A stretch of DNA of 64,000 nt from Bisbaumannia salifodinae (GCF_039522585.1 NZ_BAAADR010000002.1); one strand, 5' to 3'. Counted from the stretch's first letter, positions 35,750 through 44,368 are shown. The notes: generated by a model from the letters alone, not told the origin. Numbers and translations are program-made.

Positions 35750-37003
35750 ATGACTCGCGAGACCCTGGTCCTGGGTGCCGGCATGGTCGGCACCTCCATC
35801 GCTTACCACCTCGCCCAGCGGGGGCGCTCGGTCACCCTGGTGGATCGCCGTGCGCCGGGGGAGGAGACCTCCTTCGGCAACGCCGGGATCATCCAGCGCG
35901 AGGCGGTGTTTCCCCATGCCTTCCCCCGCGACCTGGGCACCCTGCTGCGGGTGTTGCCCAACCGCAGCATCGATATTCGCTATCGCCTCAAGGGCATGGC
36001 CGCCGCCGCCGGGCCGCTTTTCCAGTACTGGCGCCGCTCGGCCCCGGCCAGCTACCGGCGGATCGTGCCGGAGTACGCCTCCCTGATCATGCGCTCCACC
36101 GAGGAGCATCAGCGGCTGATCGAGGCCGCCGGGGCCGAGGCGCTGATCAGCAAGAAGGGCTGGTTCGATGCCTTCCGCAGCCAGAAGCACCTGGAGGCCT
36201 TCGCCGGCGAAGCCGAAGAGGCCGCCCGGCGTTTCGGCGTCGGCTACCGCACCCTGACCCCCGCCGAGCTCAAGGCCCAGGAGCCCCACCTGGCCGCCGA
36301 GGCCTTCGTCGGTGCCATCGAGTGGACCAACAGCTGGACGGTGCTCGATCCCGGCGGCCTGGTGCGGGCCTATGCCGGGGCGTTTGAAGCCGCTGGCGGA
36401 CGTTTCCAGCGGGGCGAGGTGCGCCAGGTGGTGAAGACCGCCAGCGGCTGGCGCCTGGATTTCGCCGACGGCAGCCTGGAGGCTCAGGAGCTGGTCCTGG
36501 CGGCGGGGCCCTGGAGCGGTGACTGGCTTCGGCAGCTCGGTTATCGCCTGCCGCTCTTCCCCAAGCGCGGCTATCACATGCACTACGCCGGCGAGGGCGA
36601 GGCGCGACTCCATCACTGGTTGATGGACTTCGACGCCGGCTACCTGCTGGCGCCGATGCGCGCCGGGGTGCGCCTCACCACCGGCGCCGAGCTGACCACC
36701 CGGGACGCCCCGGCGCGCCACGAGCAGCTGGCGGCGGCGGAGAAGGTGGCCCGCCGGCTCTTCCCCCTGGGGCCCCGCCAGGACGCCGCTCCCTGGGTGG
36801 GCAACCGGCCCTGCATGCCCGACATGAAGCCGGTGATCGGGGAGGCGCCGCGCCACAAGGGGCTCTGGTTCGCCTTCGGCCATGGGCATCAGGGCTTTAC
36901 CCTGGGGCCCATCACCGGGCGCCTGGTGGGCGAGATGATGGATGGCGAGGAGACCGCGGTGCCCATGGCGCCCTTCCGGGCCGAGCGCTTCGCCGGGGTC
37001 TGA
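35750..37003 (+). CDS. FAD-dependent oxidoreductase (D-amino-acid dehydrogenase-like, DAO family)
   Basis: A 417-residue flavoprotein. N-terminal Rossmann motif VLGAGMVGTSIAYHLAQRG (7-25) is followed by TLVDRRAPGEETSFGNAGII, a stretch typical of DadA-like enzymes. FAD-binding ATG-like segments occur as LVLAAGPWSGDWL, and the C-terminal FAD motif as FAFGHGHQGFTLGPITGRLV. Likely oxidises an amino or imino acid; substrate not predictable. Divergent arrangement with a TRAP operon suggests that the transporter imports its substrate (inference). Confidence 0.85.
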   Translation: MTRETLVLGAGMVGTSIAYHLAQRGRSVTLVDRRAPGEETSFGNAGIIQREAVFPHAFPRDLGTLLRVLPNRSIDIRYRLKGMAAAAGPLFQYWRRSAPASYRRIVPEYASLIMRSTEEHQRLIEAAGAEALISKKGWFDAFRSQKHLEAFAGEAEEAARRFGVGYRTLTPAELKAQEPHLAAEAFVGAIEWTNSWTVLDPGGLVRAYAGAFEAAGGRFQRGEVRQVVKTASGWRLDFADGSLEAQELVLAAGPWSGDWLRQLGYRLPLFPKRGYHMHYAGEGEARLHHWLMDFDAGYLLAPMRAGVRLTTGAELTTRDAPARHEQLAAAEKVARRLFPLGPRQDAAPWVGNRPCMPDMKPVIGEAPRHKGLWFAFGHGHQGFTLGPITGRLVGEMMDGEETAVPMAPFRAERFAGV

Positions 37004-37073
37004 ACGCCGGGGTGGCGTCCCGGCTGGTCGCGTCTTAGTCTAGAGGCGTTGATTTCACCGCCAGGAGGCCGCC

Positions 37074-37355
37074 ATGCCCATTTCCCGCGCCGTGATCGCC
37101 ACCGACTCCGGGGCCCGCTTGATCAACCGCCTGTGCAAGCACTGGGCGCATAAGCTCGAGGTGGAACAGGAGGAGAGCCAGGGGCGGGTCGCCTTCGACG
37201 AGGGCGCCTGCCTGATGCGCGCCGATGGCGAGGCCCTGACGGTGGCCATCGAGGCCCTGGACGAAGCGGCGCTGGATCGCCTGGAGGGGGTGGTGGCCAG
37301 CCATCTCGAGCGCATGGCCGGCAAGGAGCCGCTGGATATCGTTTGGGAGAACTGA
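37074..37355 (+). CDS. DUF2218 family protein
   Basis: A 93-residue protein matching DUF2218: it begins with SRAVIATDSGARLINRLCKH, then WAHKLEVEQEESQGRVAF and ends VASHLERMAGKEPLDIVWEN. Such proteins are often encoded near siderophore or iron-uptake genes, but no biochemical role is known to me. AGGAGG precedes the ATG. It overlaps the following EamA frame if the TTG start of that gene is used. Confidence 0.82.
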   Translation: MPISRAVIATDSGARLINRLCKHWAHKLEVEQEESQGRVAFDEGACLMRADGEALTVAIEALDEAALDRLEGVVASHLERMAGKEPLDIVWEN

Positions 37356-38248
37356 GTCGCGCCCATCTGGGCATGGCGTGCTGGGCCCTGCTGGTGGGGC
37401 TCTCCTTCCCGGTGGTGGGGCTGCTCGATACGCTGCCGCCCCTGCTGCTGACCGCCTTGCGTTTCGTTGTCGCCTGCGCCGGCCTGATCTGGCTGGCGCG
37501 CGGTGAGGCGGCCTTCCTGCCCCGCGGCGTTCAATGGGGGCTCTATGGCCTGCTGGGCGCCTGCCTGGCGGGCTTCTTCGGCGCCATGTTCTGGGCCGCC
37601 CATCACACCACGGCCCTGGCCATGGCCACCCTCTTCGTCAGCGTGCCCCTGCTGGCCTACCTGATCGGCCTGCTGTTGCGGGTGGAGCGCCTGGGCTGGC
37701 GGCTGCCCGCCATCCTGGCCCTGGGAGCGCTGGGCGCCCTGGGGCTGGCCCTCGCCGAGGCCCGGGGCCCGACCCCGGGGCTGGCCTTCGGTCGCGGCGA
37801 GGCGGTCTTCTTCCTGGGCTGTGTCGCCTCGGCCTGCTATCCGGTGCTCAGCAAGTGGGGGTTGTCGCGGGGCCGGCTCCCCGAGTCGGCGGTGGTGCGT
37901 ACCTTCTGGAGCCTGGCCTGCGGCGCCCTGCTGGTGGGGGCGCTGGGGCTGGTGCTGGAGTCGCCGGCGCGCCTCATCGGCCTGGGCTGGCGGGATGCCC
38001 TGCTGATCGTCTACCTGGGGCTGGGCTCCAGCGCCCTGACCTTCTGGCTGCTGCAGCGGGCCACCGCCCTGCTTGGCCCCGCGACCGTGACCGCCTATGG
38101 CTATCTGGTGCCCTTCGTCTCCATGCTGCTGCTCTTCGTGCAGATGCCGTCGCGTATCGACTGGACCTGGCTGCCCGGCAGCCTGCTGGTGCTGCTGGCC
38201 ATGGGGCTCTTGCTGCGCCAGGGGCGTGCGTCCTCGGTGATCGGTTAA
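37343..38248 (+). CDS. EamA/DMT-family transporter
   Basis: About 300 residues with ten predicted membrane helices in two EamA repeats. The first repeat includes LSFPVVGLLDTLPPLLLTALR and the second GEAVFFLGCVASACYPVLSKW and LGLGSSALTFWLLQRATALLG. Likely exports or imports a small metabolite. The start is uncertain: TTG at 37343 overlaps the DUF2218 stop, or ATG at 37373. Its TAA shares bases with the stop of the convergent Clp1-RNase Z gene in the palindrome TTAA. Confidence 0.85.
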   Translation: MGELSRAHLGMACWALLVGLSFPVVGLLDTLPPLLLTALRFVVACAGLIWLARGEAAFLPRGVQWGLYGLLGACLAGFFGAMFWAAHHTTALAMATLFVSVPLLAYLIGLLLRVERLGWRLPAILALGALGALGLALAEARGPTPGLAFGRGEAVFFLGCVASACYPVLSKWGLSRGRLPESAVVRTFWSLACGALLVGALGLVLESPARLIGLGWRDALLIVYLGLGSSALTFWLLQRATALLGPATVTAYGYLVPFVSMLLLFVQMPSRIDWTWLPGSLLVLLAMGLLLRQGRASSVIG

Positions 38249-40182
38249 GGGGGACCTTCCTGGAGGTGGGAGCCGGGGAGCAGCAGGCGGGGAAAGCGGC
38301 CGCGGACCTCGGTCAGCAGGGGGCGAGGGTCTCCCGCGTGGCGGCGGGAGAAGTGGAAGGGCGCCAGCCACTCGACCCGGGCCGTGGCGGCGATCTCGCC
38401 GCAGGCCCTGGCGGTCAGGTGCCCGGTGCGGGCGGCCTGCTCGGCCTCGCGGTCGAGGAAGGGGGCCTCGCAGAACAGCACCCGGGCGCCCCGGGCCAGG
38501 CGAGTCAGGCGGCGGCGGTTTTCGGCGGTGTCGCCCAGGTCGGTGGCATAGACCAGGCGCTGCCCGGGCAGGGTCAGCAGCAGGGTCTCGGCCAGGCGTG
38601 CCGCCGGCAGGGTCCGCCCATCGGGGAGCAGGATAGGCGCCTCGCCCTCCCCGGCGAGCATCCGTCGCTTGAGCTCGCCGAGCCAGGGCCCCGGCGACCA
38701 GCCCAGGGCGGCGAGTCGTGCCGGGCGCACCCTGGTCCTGGCGGCGGCCTCGTAGGCGAAGGCCAGCACCGGGGTGCCGTGGTCCAGGGTCGTCGCCCTG
38801 ACCCGGAAGGCAGGCTCGTCGTGCAGCAGGCCGTCCGGCGCCGGGCGTGACGGCAGGGGGTGCGGCCGGGGGGCGCCGGCCACCAGGGCGTGGCGCCGCA
38901 GGCGGTCACCATGCAACTCCAGGACCTCGAAGCGGGGGGCCTTGTCGCCGACCCGGTCCCAGAGGATGCCCCGCATCAGGCCGGCGAGATGCTCACACAG
39001 GCCGGGTGGGCCGAAGATCCGGCAGGGCGGGAAATCGCCGATCCGTGAGCGCAGCAACCACAGGAAGCCGCCGATATGGTCGAAGTGGGCATGGCTGATA
39101 AAGACATCGCTCACCCGGTGGGCCAGGCGCGCCGGTAGCCGCCCGGGATCGCCGAGGTCGAAGAGCAGGCTGCGCCGTTGCTGGCTGAGCCGCAGGTGCA
39201 GCAAGGGGTCGCCGAAGACGCCGTTGACCAGGGTCGCGGTGACCGTCTCCAGGCGCACCCGGGGACCGGGAGCATCGCCGGGGACCGGTGCCCTGGCCGG
39301 CTTGGCGACGGGCGCCGGTGTCAGGGGGCGGGCGCTGCCCAGGTAGCCGTCGCGACGGCGTCGGGCATCGCGAATCATCAGGCCGGCGATCGGTCGTGGC
39401 GTGGGCGGTGCCCGGAGTCGCAGGCGTTGACCCTCCAGGTTCAGCGCCTCGCCCAGGGCCAGGGTCGTGCCCCGGCGATCCAGCAGGCCCAGTTGGCGGC
39501 CCTGCCAGGCCTCGGGGGCCGTCTCGGGGGGTGGGGTGCCGATCCGTGCAAGCCGGCCGAGGTCGAGGTCCCGCACCTCGCTGCCTTCCAGGTAGGCATC
39601 CCAGGCCGCGCTGCGCCACTCGCGGCGCCTCTGCCGCCCCGGGGGGCGGGCCTCCGGGGCGGGGGCCAGGTAGAGTCGCTCGAGGCCCAGGGCGCGACAC
39701 TCCTCGGCCAGTGGTGGGGGGCGGTCGGTGGCAACCAGGATCACCAGGGCGTCGGCCGCGCAGGCCCGGGCCAGGGCCATCAGTAGCTCGGCGCCGGCCA
39801 CACCGCGCACCACCCCAGGGGTGTCCACCAGCAGGGGGCCCGAGGGCGCCTCGTCGGCCAACTGACGCGCCGCCTCGATCAGGGGCAGGCGAAAGCGGGC
39901 GGCGTTAAGGGACGCCAGTGCCGCCAGGGTCTCCAGCCGCCAGTCATCCGCCTCCCAGTGCCCCAGGCTCAGGGTGCCGGGCGGGCCGAAGCCGGGCTGC
40001 CCCGGGTCGGCGCTCAGGCAGTGGCAACTCAGGCCCTCGAGAGCCAGGCGGCCGGCGGCCGCCCGCGCCAGGGTCGTCTTGCCGCTGCCCGGGGCGCCAC
40101 ACAGCAGCACACGCCGTCGGCGGCGCAGCAGGGCCACCAGGGGGTGCTCCGAGGGCAGGGGGACGGCGTCGGTCGGTGGCAT
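38245..40182 (-). CDS. Clp1/Grc3-type polynucleotide kinase fused to RNase Z-type metallo-beta-lactamase
   Basis: A 645-residue, uninterrupted two-domain protein. The N-domain (about 20-270) has P-loop GAPGSGKTT (29-37), then DPGQPGFGPPGTLSL (59-73) and VDTPGVVRG (119-127). This order and spacing are those of the Clp1/Nol9/Grc3 5'-OH polynucleotide kinases. The C-domain (about 305-640) has HAHFDH (364-369), GPPGLCEHLAGL (391-402), DHGT (467-470), TDLGD (547-551), CEAPFLD (571-577), GHLTA (587-591) and FHFSRRH (609-615). These are the metal ligands and sequence logic of tRNase Z. It could cut RNA at a 3' boundary and phosphorylate a 5'-OH. No signal peptide, so cytoplasmic. It stands alone on its strand between two EamA genes. 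The RNA target is unknown. Confidence 0.85.
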   Translation of the reverse strand: MPPTDAVPLPSEHPLVALLRRRRRVLLCGAPGSGKTTLARAAAGRLALEGLSCHCLSADPGQPGFGPPGTLSLGHWEADDWRLETLAALASLNAARFRLPLIEAARQLADEAPSGPLLVDTPGVVRGVAGAELLMALARACAADALVILVATDRPPPLAEECRALGLERLYLAPAPEARPPGRQRRREWRSAAWDAYLEGSEVRDLDLGRLARIGTPPPETAPEAWQGRQLGLLDRRGTTLALGEALNLEGQRLRLRAPPTPRPIAGLMIRDARRRRDGYLGSARPLTPAPVAKPARAPVPGDAPGPRVRLETVTATLVNGVFGDPLLHLRLSQQRRSLLFDLGDPGRLPARLAHRVSDVFISHAHFDHIGGFLWLLRSRIGDFPPCRIFGPPGLCEHLAGLMRGILWDRVGDKAPRFEVLELHGDRLRRHALVAGAPRPHPLPSRPAPDGLLHDEPAFRVRATTLDHGTPVLAFAYEAAARTRVRPARLAALGWSPGPWLGELKRRMLAGEGEAPILLPDGRTLPAARLAETLLLTLPGQRLVYATDLGDTAENRRRLTRLARGARVLFCEAPFLDREAEQAARTGHLTARACGEIAATARVEWLAPFHFSRRHAGDPRPLLTEVRGRFPRLLLPGSHLQEGPP

Positions 40183-40338
40183 GGGGCCTCCGGGGCGGTC
40201 GTGACGAGGGGCTGCTTGGGTTCAGTGTGGGCGATCCCGGGCATGGCGTCTGGCGGAGGGCTGCTATACTGGCGCGCCTTTTCCGGGCCTGGGAATCCCG
40301 GGTTCTCTCTTTCCACTCCGCCAAGGATGCAAGGTCGC

Positions 40339-41232
40339 ATGGAAAACAGCGCGGATCGGCCGCTGGCCGGTATTACGCTCAGGCTGCTGTCGGGGATTCT
40401 CTTCACGGCGATGATGGTGTGCGTCAAGGCGGTGAGTACGGCGGCCCCGCTGGGACAGACCGTGTTCTTTCGCTCGGCCTTCGCGCTGCTGCCCATCGTG
40501 CTATTTCTGGCCTGGCGGCGGGAGTTTCCCGCCGGCTTGGCCACCCGGCGGCCGGGGGGACACTTGCTGCGCTCGGGCCTCGGCGCGGCGGCGATGTTCG
40601 CCTCCTTCGCGGCGCTGGCGCTCCTGCCGGTGGCCGAGGCGACGCTGCTGGCGCAGTTGACCCCGGTAATGATGGCGCTGGGTGGCGTCCTGCTGCTGGG
40701 CGAACGGCTCACGGCGCATCGCGCCGGGGCCCTGCTGCTGGCGCTGACCGGGGTCGCCGTGCTGGCGCTGCCCGCCCTCGGGGCCGGCGAGGCCTCGGCG
40801 ATGGGCTATGCGCTGGGGGTGCTCTCGGCGTTGCTCTCGGCGGGGGCGCTGCTGACGGTGCGGCGCATCTCGCGCACGGAGACGGCGGGGGCGATCGCCT
40901 TCTACTTTATCCTGGTCTCGGCGCTGGCGGGGCTGGCCACCTGGCCCCTGGGCTGGGCCGCACTCACCGGGCCGGAGCTGGGACTGCTGGTGCTCTCGGG
41001 GTTGTTCGGCGGGGCGGCGCATATCTGCATGACTTTGGCGCTGCGCTATGCGGAGGCCTCGCGGCTGGCGCCCTTCGAGTACCTGGCCCTGATCTGGCCG
41101 GTGCTGGCCGACCTGGCGATCTTCGGGCTGGCGCCCTCCTCGGGCTTCCTGCTGGCCCTGCCCCTGGTGCTGGCCGGGGCGGGTCTGGCGGCGCTCGAGG
41201 GGCGGAGGGTCAGATGGCCTCTTCGACGATAA
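40339..41232 (+). CDS. EamA/DMT-family transporter, second
   Basis: About 297 residues and ten predicted helices; first repeat LSGILFTAMMVCVKAVSTAA and FFRSAFALLPIVLFLAWRRE, second repeat GLFGGAAHICMTLALRYAEA and SRLAPFEYLALIWPVLADL. This resembles the S-adenosylmethionine/RhaT-like branch of DMT exporters, but the substrate is unknown. A GCTATACTGG -10 like element lies at about 40263-40272. The ATG at 40339 follows AAGG; another ATG lies at 40327. Its end overlaps the convergent ABC ATPase gene by 23 bp. Confidence 0.85.
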   Translation: MENSADRPLAGITLRLLSGILFTAMMVCVKAVSTAAPLGQTVFFRSAFALLPIVLFLAWRREFPAGLATRRPGGHLLRSGLGAAAMFASFAALALLPVAEATLLAQLTPVMMALGGVLLLGERLTAHRAGALLLALTGVAVLALPALGAGEASAMGYALGVLSALLSAGALLTVRRISRTETAGAIAFYFILVSALAGLATWPLGWAALTGPELGLLVLSGLFGGAAHICMTLALRYAEASRLAPFEYLALIWPVLADLAIFGLAPSSGFLLALPLVLAGAGLAALEGRRVRWPLRR

Positions 41233-41959
41233 GCTGGGGCCAGCCCTTCGAGCAGGCCTCGATGCGCGACTCCACCCGATAGACCCGCCGCAGCAGCTCG
41301 GGGGTGACCACCTGCTCCGTGGGCCCGCAGGCGATCAGCCGGCCGCTCTCGAGCACCATCGCCTGATCGGTGAAGCGCAGGGCATGGCCCAGGTCATGGA
41401 GGGCCACCAGGATCAGCATCTTGCGCTCCCGGGCCAACCGTTTCAGCACCGTCAGCAGGCCGATCTGGCGGTTGAGGTCCAGCGCCGAGGTGGGTTCGTC
41501 GAGCATCAGGATCTCGGGTTCCTGCACCAGGGCCTGGGCGGCGCTGACCAATTGGCGCTGGCCACCGCTCAGGTCGCCGATGTCCCGCGCGCCGAGGGGC
41601 GCGATGCCCAGCTCCGCGAGGGCCTGGTCGACCCGGGTCAGGTCCTCGGCGTCGACCTTGAGCGCGCGACCCTGCATGCGTGCCAGCAGCACCGATTCGT
41701 AGACCGTCAGTACCGCCTGGGCGCCGGTGTCCTGGGGCATATAGGCCACGGGCCGCTCGGCGGTGGCGCCGTCGATCACGACTTCCCCCCCGCCCTTGAG
41801 CAGGCCGAGGATGCGGCGGAAGAGGGTGGACTTGCCCGCGGCATTGGGGCCGAGCAGGGCCACGACCTGGCCGCCCTCGAAGCTGGGGGTGGTGATTTCC
41901 GCCAGGATCTGGCGGCGGCCGTAGCCGGCCGAGAGGCGGTCGAGTCGCAGGGTTACCAT
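41210..41959 (-). CDS. ABC transporter ATP-binding protein (iron-siderophore type)
   Basis: A 249-residue ATPase of the FecE/FepC type. Walker A GPNAAGKST (about 37-45), signature LSGGQRQLV, Walker B ILMLDEPTSALD and the switch His in LVALHDLGHALRF. It energises uptake by the adjacent permease. Its start overlaps the permease end by 7 bp. Last gene of the operon; no terminator is visible because it runs into the convergent EamA gene. Confidence 0.93.
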   Translation of the reverse strand: MVTLRLDRLSAGYGRRQILAEITTPSFEGGQVVALLGPNAAGKSTLFRRILGLLKGGGEVVIDGATAERPVAYMPQDTGAQAVLTVYESVLLARMQGRALKVDAEDLTRVDQALAELGIAPLGARDIGDLSGGQRQLVSAAQALVQEPEILMLDEPTSALDLNRQIGLLTVLKRLARERKMLILVALHDLGHALRFTDQAMVLESGRLIACGPTEQVVTPELLRRVYRVESRIEACSKGWPQLIVEEAI

Positions 41960-43020
41960 GAGGCCTTCTTGTGGCTGAGGATGAGGAACAGGAAGAAGGG
42001 GATACCCACCAGGGAGGTGATGATGCCGATGGGGATGATGGTGCCGGGGATGATGATCTTCGACAGCACCGAGCCGACGGAGAGGATCAGGGCGCCACAC
42101 AGCGCCGCGCCCGGCAGGAAGAAGCGCTGATCCTCGCCCAGCAGCAGGCGCGCGATATGTGGCCCGACCAGGCCGATGAAGCCGATGGTGCCGACGAAGG
42201 CCACGGCGATGGCCGCCAGCAGTGACACCAGTACCAGCACCTCGAGGCGCAAGGCGCGCGGCTTCACGCCCATGCTCTCGGCCTTGGCGTCGCCCAGGCG
42301 CATGGCGGTGAGCGCCCAGCCGTGGCGCGCGAGCAGCGGCAGCACGGCCGCCAGGACGCCGAGGGCGACCCATAGCTTGGGCCAGGTCGCCTTGGTCAGG
42401 CTGCCCATGGTCCAGAACACCACCGCGGCCACCGCCTGCTGGCTGGCGAAGAACTGGATCAGCGCCATCAGCGAGTTGAAGATAAACACCATGGCGATGC
42501 CCAGCAGCACGATGGTCTCGATCGTCACCCCGCGCTTCAGGCTCAATGCATGGATCAGGAAGGCGGTGAGCATGGCCATGACGAAGGCGTTGATCGGCAC
42601 CACGTACTCGATGGCCGCGGGGATGATGGCTACGCCGAAGGCCAGCGCCAGGGCGGCGCCGAAACTGGCGCCGGCGGAGATGCCCAGGGTGAAGGGGCTG
42701 GCCAGCGGGTTGCTGAGGATGGTCTGCATCTGGGCGCCGGCCACCGACAGGCTGGCGCCGACCACCAGGGCCATCAGCGCCACCGGCATGCGGATCTCCC
42801 AGAGGATCACCCGGGCCTGCTGGCTGACGGCATCCGGGGTGAAGAGGGCGGCGACCACCTCCCCCAGGCCGAAGCGGGCGGGCCCCAGGGCGAGGTCGAC
42901 ACACAGGCTGAGGAACAGCGCCAGCACCAGGGCGGCGAGGATCAGCTGGCGCTTGAGCACCAGGGCGCGATAGAGGTCGCGCCCCTGGGGGGCATCGACG
43001 GTGGTCGTCTCAGTGGTCAT
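41953..43020 (-). CDS. ABC transporter permease (FecCD/BtuC type)
   Basis: A 355-residue inner-membrane permease with about ten helices. Conserved FecCD features: LWEIRMPVALMALVVGASLS, AGAQMQTILSNPLASPFTLG and VGTIGFIGLVGPHIARLLLG. It forms a homodimeric channel with the ATPase above. The ATG at 43020 overlaps the binding-protein stop by 11 bp, showing translational coupling. Confidence 0.94.
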   Translation of the reverse strand: MTTETTTVDAPQGRDLYRALVLKRQLILAALVLALFLSLCVDLALGPARFGLGEVVAALFTPDAVSQQARVILWEIRMPVALMALVVGASLSVAGAQMQTILSNPLASPFTLGISAGASFGAALALAFGVAIIPAAIEYVVPINAFVMAMLTAFLIHALSLKRGVTIETIVLLGIAMVFIFNSLMALIQFFASQQAVAAVVFWTMGSLTKATWPKLWVALGVLAAVLPLLARHGWALTAMRLGDAKAESMGVKPRALRLEVLVLVSLLAAIAVAFVGTIGFIGLVGPHIARLLLGEDQRFFLPGAALCGALILSVGSVLSKIIIPGTIIPIGIITSLVGIPFFLFLILSHKKASW

Positions 43021-44137
43021 GCAGCGACATCCAGTAGCCCGGTACATAGTCCACCGGCAGGAAGCGCTCGTGGAGTTCCTGCATAGTGGCCTCGGGGTCG
43101 AGGTCGGCGAACAGTTCCGGGTGGAACCACTTGGCCAGCTGCTGCACGGCCACGAAGTAGTAGGGGCTGTTGTAGAACTGGTGCCAGATGGCGTGGAAAT
43201 CGTCGCTCTCCACGGCCGCGATGCCGGTCATGGCGGTGCGCTCGGTCAGCGCCTCGAGCTTGGCCCGGGCATTCTCCATGTCGGCCCCCGGGCCCACGCC
43301 GACCCAGTCGCCGCCGGGCACGTAGGCGTCCCAGTTGCCGCCGGTGACCACCACCTGCTCGGGGTCGGCGGCGAGGATCTGCTCCGGGTTCAGCGAGCCG
43401 AAGGTGTTGGGGATGATGCCATCGGCGATGTTGCTGCCGCCGGCAAGCTCCACGTACTCGCCGAAGTTGCCGGGACCGAAGCTCATGCAGCAATCCTCGG
43501 AATAGCCGCCGGCGCGGTCGATAAAGACCCTGGGGCGCTCGGGGTTGGCGTCGGCGATGACCTCGGTGACGCGGGCCATCTGGGCCTCGGAGAAGGCGAT
43601 AAAGGCCTCGGCGTCTGCTTCCTCGCCCAGCAGTTGGCCCATCAGGCGCATGGACGGCAGGGTGTGCGCGAGCGGGTCCTCGCGGAAGTCCACGTAGACG
43701 ATGGGGATGCCCAGCTCGGCGAGCTTGTCGTCATAGCCGGCGTCCTCGGTGGCCGTCCTGGCCTCCAGGTTCATCAGCACCACGTCCGGCTCCAGCGCGG
43801 CGGCCTGCTCCACGTCGAAGGTGCCGTCCTTGAAACCGCCGAAGGTGGGGATCTCTTCCAGCTCGGGAAAGCGCTCGGCGTAGACGGCATAGTTGTCCGG
43901 GTCGGCCTGGGAGAAGTCCTCCCGCCAGCCCACCACGCCAGCGAAGGGATCCTCGGGCTGCAGGGCGCCGAGCAGATAGATCTGGCGGCCCTCGCCCAGG
44001 ATCATGCGCTCCACGGGGGCCTCGAGGGTGACTTCGCGGCCGGCGATGTCGGTCACGGTGATCTCGTCGGCCTGGGCGGTCACGCCGGTCAGCGCGAGGG
44101 CCGTGGCAAAGGCGGTCTTTAACAGCGGTTTAGGCAT
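43010..44137 (-). CDS. ABC transporter periplasmic binding protein (iron-siderophore/FepB-like)
   Basis: A 375-residue secreted protein with signal peptide 1-23 (MPKPLLKTAF...TAQA). The helical-backbone binding fold of class III proteins is indicated by TVTDIAGREVTLEAPVERMI, ALEPDVVLMNLEA, IPIVYVDFREDPL and the long linker. It likely binds a ferric-siderophore or similar chelate; the presence of GGYSEDCCMSFG is unusual in carrying two adjacent cysteines. The ATG at 44137 was chosen so that the signal sequence is N-terminal; one further ATG lies 33 bp upstream. Confidence 0.88.
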   Translation of the reverse strand: MPKPLLKTAFATALALTGVTAQADEITVTDIAGREVTLEAPVERMILGEGRQIYLLGALQPEDPFAGVVGWREDFSQADPDNYAVYAERFPELEEIPTFGGFKDGTFDVEQAAALEPDVVLMNLEARTATEDAGYDDKLAELGIPIVYVDFREDPLAHTLPSMRLMGQLLGEEADAEAFIAFSEAQMARVTEVIADANPERPRVFIDRAGGYSEDCCMSFGPGNFGEYVELAGGSNIADGIIPNTFGSLNPEQILAADPEQVVVTGGNWDAYVPGGDWVGVGPGADMENARAKLEALTERTAMTGIAAVESDDFHAIWHQFYNSPYYFVAVQQLAKWFHPELFADLDPEATMQELHERFLPVDYVPGYWMSLHDH

Positions 44138-44240
44138 GTTCAGGTCTTCGTTGCTGGTGATGGCTGTCATGGGCTGGGTCGTGCCGCGATAAGCGCACCG
44201 CCTCGGCTGGGTTAAGAGGAAGACTCGCTAGCCGTGGCGT

Positions 44241-44258
44241 CTGGTTCTCATTCAGGGT
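44241..44258 (-). promoter_or_regulatory. Possible Fur half-site upstream of the siderophore-type ABC operon
   Basis: On the minus strand CCTGAATGAGAACCAG contains AATGAGAA, a good half of the Fur consensus, but the other half is poor. It is about 105 bp upstream of the binding-protein ATG. Tentative. Confidence 0.3.
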
Positions 44259-44325
44259 CGCGTAGTATGGTCGAATCTCGCCATGCCGTCGAGCCGTCCC
44301 GGGGGAGTATCGAGCGGCGCTCTGC

Positions 44326-44331
44326 TATACT
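44326..44331 (+). promoter_or_regulatory. -10 element for dapB
   Basis: TATACT in the context GCTATACTGCGG, 37 bp before the dapB ATG. No convincing -35 lies 16-18 bp upstream. Confidence 0.4.
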
Positions 44332-44368
44332 GCGGCCCTTTCCCAGTCGTCACTTTTCAGGAGTCCAC

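Noticed and set aside
38245..40182. Clp1 and RNase Z domains as two separate genes joined by an error
   Set aside because: The frame is continuous with a plausible linker (about residues 270-305), and no stop or start with a ribosome-binding site is seen at the domain boundary.
31351..44137. Prophage or integrative element between dnaJ and dapB
   Set aside because: No structural phage, integrase, conjugation or transposase genes and no flanking direct repeats were found.
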